From positions 1 through 52,346 of the forward strand of contig JAFRYA010000008.1 in assembly GCA_017441295.1 (NCBI GenBank): DNA of 52,346 nt, read 5' to 3'. A program made the position numbers and the translations under genes. How positions within the stretch are numbered: the stretch's first letter is position 1; each line of letters starts with the position of its first letter. This DNA comes from Lachnospiraceae bacterium. Its GTDB lineage: Bacteria > Bacillota > Clostridia > Lachnospirales > Lachnospiraceae. The notes below the pieces were generated by a model. That model had not been told where the DNA came from. It saw only the letters and a program-made list of their open reading frames with translations, and made no database searches. This document shows, one piece after another, positions 48,506 to 52,346 of the stretch.

Positions 48506-51214
48506 ATGGATCAAACAAAGTACATGGTTGTTATAAAAGATGAAATTTGCACAAAACGTGTAAAATCATGCGTGTCAAATACAGAAAAGAATAGATGCGA
48601 CGTAACTTTTACTAATAACAAATTGTATTCATATTCCTTCAATAATGTGGTTTTTATGAGCGACCCGACTGTTTTAGATCCAAATGATTACAAAGTTTCA
48701 ACATTGGATGGAAAACAGTTATTTGGCATTAAATGGATTTACCAGTTTGAGAATAAAGATAGTAAGTATTGGCATATCGTCTTCGAGGGATATGCTAAAA
48801 GTTATAAGTGTAGTGATCTGCTTATTATCAAAAACAGTCTATCAGAAGAAAAATCCAACAATGTCTTTAAGTATTTAACGGAAGTATCCGGTCTTAGTGA
48901 TATTCAAAATAATAACGGAGAAAACATTCTGAAAAAGAATTATGAAAGAATAAGCTTTCTCCCGGATTATAGGGCACTTAGCTTGTTTCTTGATCCTGAC
49001 AAAAAGATTGAGACGAAACAGTGTAATAACGTTATTTTCCCATTTGGCTGTAATCAAAGCCAATACAAGGCTGTTATAAATGCTTTGTCAAATCAGATCA
49101 GTGTCATACAAGGGCCACCGGGAACAGGAAAGACTCAGACAATTCTGAATATTATTTCAAATCTTATTGTTTCAGGAAAAACAGTAATTGTTGTTTCAAA
49201 TAATAATTCAGCAACGCAAAATGTAATGGAAAAGCTTTCCAAACAGAAGTATGGAATGGACTTTATGGTTGCTTCTCTTGGCAGCATGGAAAACAAGTCT
49301 GCTTTTGTTGACGCTCAGACCGGTTTATATCCGGATTTGTCTGCATGGGTTGACGAAAATGCCAATAATCTAAAAAAAGAAGCCAGTGATTTAGCAGGAC
49401 AACTTCAGAATGTATATCAGCTAAAAGAAGAATTGGCTATTGTAAAAGAAAAAAGATATGAAATAGATATTGAGGCAAAACATTTTAAGGAGTTTAAGAA
49501 CGATACTGCTGCGGATTATCAGACGGTTAAAGCAAGAAACAGAATGACAAGCGATAAAATAATGCAGCTGTGGCAGGAACTTCAGGAAAAGGCTGATGAT
49601 ATGAAAAGCCTTTCATTTCTGTTTAAACTGAAAAGTATTTTGTATTATGGAATTACAAATTGGGATTTCTATAAGCAGGATTTATCAAAGATGATTACTG
49701 TATTACAGGGAATGTATTATGAGCAATCAATTAAAGAATGTGATCAGCAAATAGAAACAATAACAAACAAGCTGAATCAGAACAGCGGAGATAAAGAGAA
49801 AGAACTAGAAGAAAAGTCTTTAGCGTACTTAAAGTCATATATAGCAGGTAAATACAATTGGAATGAAAGACGAAAAACATTTTCAAATGACGATTTATAT
49901 AAAAATGCCTCTGCTGTATTAAATGAGTATCCGATTGTTTTAAGTACAACATTTTCTGCCATGACAAGCTTGAATTGGCAAAATGCAGAGTATGATTATG
50001 TGATCATGGATGAAGCTTCCCAGGTTGACTTAGCAACAGGCGCTCTGTCATTATCATGTGCTAAAAATGCTGTTATAGTTGGTGATTTGAAACAATTACC
50101 AAATGTAGTAACAACCGATATAGAGAAAAAAGCAGATATTATCAGAACACATTACAAATTAAATCAAGCATATGATTATTCTCGAAAAAGCTTCCTGCAG
50201 TCTGTTGTTGAGCTTTTTCCATCCATACCATCAACCTTGCTCCGAGAACACTATAGATGTCATCCACGGATCATTCAGTTCTGTAATCAAAAATTCTATA
50301 ATAATGAGCTTGTAATAATGACTCAGGATGATAATAAAGGCAATGCCTTAAAGGCAGTCAAAACAGTAGAAGGAAATCACGCCAGAGGTAATTACAACCA
50401 AAGACAAATAGATGTAATTAAGAATGAAGTACTGCCTTTTATAGATGCGCCAAAGGAGCAGATAGGTATAATTGCACCTTACAATGAACAGGTGAACGAG
50501 ATTCGTAAGCAAATTCCTGATATAGATGCTGCAACTGTTCATAAATTCCAGGGAAGAGAAAAGGATGTGATTATCCTTTCAACAGTGGATAACCAGATAC
50601 GGGATTTTACCGACGATCCGTATTTGTTGAACGTTGCAGTTTCAAGAGCAAAGAAACAATTAATAGTAATAGTATCTGGCAATAAACAGGGCAGGAATGG
50701 AAACATTATAGATCTGGTTTCCTACATCCAATACAACAAGATGGATGTTGTTGAAAGTGCGGTGTATTCTGTATTTGATTATTTATATGCGCAGTATAGA
50801 GATAGACGGTGGGAAAAATTAAAGAAGCATAACATTTCTGAATATGAATCAGAGAATCTGACTTACTCATTGCTTTTAGATATTCTAAAAGATTTGCCGG
50901 ATTATGATGTTGTATGTTTTGAACCATTGTCAATGATTATTCGTGATGTTTCTAAGCTATCACCAGAAGAAATAAAATATGCTATGAGTCCGTCAACACA
51001 TTTAGATTTCACGGTTTTTAATAAATTCAATAAGCAGCCTGTTTTGGCTGTTGAGACTGATGGATATGCTTATCACAAAGAAGGCACAGAGCAGCATGAA
51101 AGAGATATAAAAAAGAATAGTATTCTGGAAAAATGCGGAATACCATTGCTGCGGTTAAAGACAAACGAAAGCAATGAAAGAGCAAAAATCATTCAGGCAT
51201 TAAATCAGTCCTAA
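48506..51214 (+). CDS. SF1 (UPF1/Dna2-type) helicase fused to a PD-(D/E)XK nuclease, defence candidate
   Basis: 902 residues; ATG 48506 with GAGGAT upstream is preferred to TTG 48500. The N-terminal 180 residues are a unique domain. The helicase has Walker A GPPGTGKTQT (about 203-212), an inserted coiled-coil arm (about 280-450, rich in Lys/Glu), Walker B IMDEASQ (about 500), VGDLKQLP, LREHYRCHPRI, IIAPYNEQV, ATVHKFQGREKDVIIL and NVAVSRAKKQL. A C-terminal nuclease-like part follows (about 825-902): HLDFTVFNK, VLAVETDGYAYH and 'CGIPLLRLKT', the D...ExD arrangement of DUF2726-like PD-(D/E)XK domains. Helicase-nuclease fusions of this kind are common in phage-defence islands. The gene is far more A/T-rich than both neighbours, consistent with transfer. 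No partner gene adjoins it, so if defensive it works alone. Role is inference. Confidence 0.88.
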   Translation: MDQTKYMVVIKDEICTKRVKSCVSNTEKNRCDVTFTNNKLYSYSFNNVVFMSDPTVLDPNDYKVSTLDGKQLFGIKWIYQFENKDSKYWHIVFEGYAKSYKCSDLLIIKNSLSEEKSNNVFKYLTEVSGLSDIQNNNGENILKKNYERISFLPDYRALSLFLDPDKKIETKQCNNVIFPFGCNQSQYKAVINALSNQISVIQGPPGTGKTQTILNIISNLIVSGKTVIVVSNNNSATQNVMEKLSKQKYGMDFMVASLGSMENKSAFVDAQTGLYPDLSAWVDENANNLKKEASDLAGQLQNVYQLKEELAIVKEKRYEIDIEAKHFKEFKNDTAADYQTVKARNRMTSDKIMQLWQELQEKADDMKSLSFLFKLKSILYYGITNWDFYKQDLSKMITVLQGMYYEQSIKECDQQIETITNKLNQNSGDKEKELEEKSLAYLKSYIAGKYNWNERRKTFSNDDLYKNASAVLNEYPIVLSTTFSAMTSLNWQNAEYDYVIMDEASQVDLATGALSLSCAKNAVIVGDLKQLPNVVTTDIEKKADIIRTHYKLNQAYDYSRKSFLQSVVELFPSIPSTLLREHYRCHPRIIQFCNQKFYNNELVIMTQDDNKGNALKAVKTVEGNHARGNYNQRQIDVIKNEVLPFIDAPKEQIGIIAPYNEQVNEIRKQIPDIDAATVHKFQGREKDVIILSTVDNQIRDFTDDPYLLNVAVSRAKKQLIVIVSGNKQGRNGNIIDLVSYIQYNKMDVVESAVYSVFDYLYAQYRDRRWEKLKKHNISEYESENLTYSLLLDILKDLPDYDVVCFEPLSMIIRDVSKLSPEEIKYAMSPSTHLDFTVFNKFNKQPVLAVETDGYAYHKEGTEQHERDIKKNSILEKCGIPLLRLKTNESNERAKIIQALNQS

Positions 51215-51229
51215 ATGAAAATGTCGCTA

Positions 51230-51258
51230 TTGAGCCTCAGCTTTTATAGTGCTATAAT
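51230..51258 (+). promoter_or_regulatory. ychF promoter
   Basis: TTGAGC (51230-51235), 17-nt spacer and TATAAT (51253-51258) with TG at the extended -10 position. Start expected near 51265. Confidence 0.7.
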
Positions 51259-51299
51259 TATTCAGTTAAAAAGCAAACTTCGAAAGGAATTATGAATAA

Positions 51300-52346
51300 A
51301 TGAAACTAGGTATCGTAGGCCTCCCGAATGTCGGCAAGAGCACGCTGTTCAACGCGCTCACGAAGGCCGGCGCGGAGAGCGCAAACTATCCTTTCTGTAC
51401 TATAGATTCCAACGTTGGTGTGGCGTTTGTGCCGGACAAGAGGCTGCAGGCGCTGGCTGAGCTGTATGACTCAGACAAGATCACGCCGGCAACGGTTGAA
51501 TTCGTTGATATCGCAGGTCTTGTGCGCGGCGCGTCCAAGGGCGAGGGCCTGGGCAATCAGTTCCTGAGCTATATCCGTGAGGTTGATGCCATCGTGCATG
51601 TAGTCCGCTGCTTCCAGGACGACAATGTTGTCCATGTTGACGGCAGTGTTGATCCTGTCAGAGACATCGAGACCATCAATCTGGAGCTCATTTTCTCAGA
51701 CCTGGAAATCCTGGAGAGGCGTATTGCCAAGACTTCACACGGCGCGCGCAACGATAAGGCTCTGGCAGCTGAGCTCGCGCTCCTGGAGAAGATCAAGGCT
51801 CATCTGGAGGCCGGCAACCTGGCCAAGACTCTGGAACTTTCTGAGGAAGAAGCTGAGAAGATGAAGGAATTCAATCTCCTTACCGCCAAGCCGGTTATCT
51901 TCGCGGCTAACGTATCCGAGGATGATCTGGCCAGCGACGGCGCGGACAATCCGTTTGTTGCCGAGGTCAGAGAGTACGCTGCGCAGACAGGCTCAGAAGT
52001 ATTCGTGGTTTCAGCTAAGACTGAAGAAGAACTGGCTGAACTGGATGATGAAGAGAAGCAGATGTTCCTCGAGGATCTGGGCGTTAAGGAGTCCTGCCTG
52101 GACAAGCTGATCAAGGCCAGCTATTCCATCCTGGGACTTACAAGCTTCCTGACTGCAGGCAAGAAAGAAGTGCGTGCATGGACCATTACTAAGGGCATGA
52201 AGGCGCCTCAGGCAGCAGGCAAGATCCACACGGATTTCGAGAAGGGCTTTATCAAGGCTGAGGTTGTCAACTACAATGACCTCATGAACCTGCGCTCATA
52301 CACACTGGCCAGAGAGAAAGGCCTGGTCAGGATTGAAGGCAAAGAC
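51300..52346 (+). CDS. ychF: Redox-regulated ATPase/GTPase YchF (3' end outside window)
   Basis: 349 codons are visible; family members are about 365 residues, so only the last dozen or so are missing. G1 [14 protein letters not shown], the G3 region in [22 protein letters not shown], and the altered G4 (family binds ATP in place of GTP) are visible, then a helical arm and the TGS domain starting near '[16 protein letters not shown]' and ending '[10 protein letters not shown]'. It binds ribosomes and acts in translation and stress control. The ATG at 51300 overlaps the TGA of a 3-codon frame (ATG AAT AAA TGA, 51291-51302) whose ATG lies only 3 bases after the GGA of the same Shine-Dalgarno (GAAAGGA). 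Confidence 0.95.
   Translation, partial: MKLGIVGLPNVGKSTLFNALTKAGAESANYPFCTIDSNVGVAFVPDKRLQALAELYDSDKITPATVEFVDIAGLVRGASKGEGLGNQFLSYIREVDAIVHVVRCFQDDNVVHVDGSVDPVRDIETINLELIFSDLEILERRIAKTSHGARNDKALAAELALLEKIKAHLEAGNLAKTLELSEEEAEKMKEFNLLTAKPVIFAANVSEDDLASDGADNPFVAEVREYAAQTGSEVFVVSAKTEEELAELDDEEKQMFLEDLGVKESCLDKLIKASYSILGLTSFLTAGKKEVRAWTITKGMKAPQAAGKIHTDFEKGFIKAEVVNYNDLMNLRSYTLAREKGLVRIEGKD

Overview
The window looks like chromosomal DNA of an anaerobic, fermentative member of the Clostridia (Bacillota). The evidence is gene order and content: a priA-def-fmt-rsmB-rlmN-stp-prkC-rsgA-rpe run, an SLH/InlB-repeat surface protein, a CtpE/Exp7-like P-type ATPase, a URO-D/MFS pair and an Fe-S old-yellow-enzyme reductase. 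Genus cannot be fixed from the sequence alone. No rRNA or tRNA gene was seen. The first and last genes run off the window.

Layout. 1-4520: two surface or extracytoplasmic protein genes, both ending in the same terminator stem; the second (SLH protein) has a promoter and a long foldable leader. 4546-9486: an ABC ATPase with a probably leaderless mRNA, its large FtsX-type permease with two coiled-coil arms, then uppP. 9503-23944: a long co-directional housekeeping block (ftsK, priA, def, fmt, rsmB, rlmN, PP2C phosphatase, PASTA kinase, rsgA, rpe, pfkA). 23976-31203: queA divergent from leuS, with leuS followed by a CBS/CorC membrane protein and a cation P-type ATPase in an overlapping series. 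31204-31881: an unrecognised gene with a doubtful start.

31922-33034 and 43190-44488 hold the most interesting feature: two paralogous cassettes. Each has its own promoter placed at the upstream gene's terminator, a conserved leader with a hairpin whose loop is GTTCT, three palindromic units with a period of 63-64 nt, and a gene for a 266/267-residue PD-(D/E)XK-like protein. The second cassette carries three further units, same arms and same period, after the gene. The arm sequence is shared within a cassette but differs between cassettes (TTGGGG/CCCCAG against TTGGACTAC/GTAGTCCAA). I read this as a possible undescribed nuclease-plus-palindrome-array (RNA or DNA) system.

33172-35743: small protein, URO-D-family methyltransferase and MFS transporter. 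35772-43226: a surface-polysaccharide operon (two GT2 glycosyltransferases, LicD, a fused polymerase/ligase-flippase, a class V aminotransferase and a LicC/PntC-like nucleotidyltransferase), suggesting a glycan decorated with an amino-alcohol phosphate or phosphonate. 44487-48397: esterase, EamA transporter, flavin/Fe-S reductase. 48506-51214: an AT-rich SF1 helicase-nuclease fusion that looks acquired, a defence candidate. 51230-end: ychF with its promoter, truncated by the window end.
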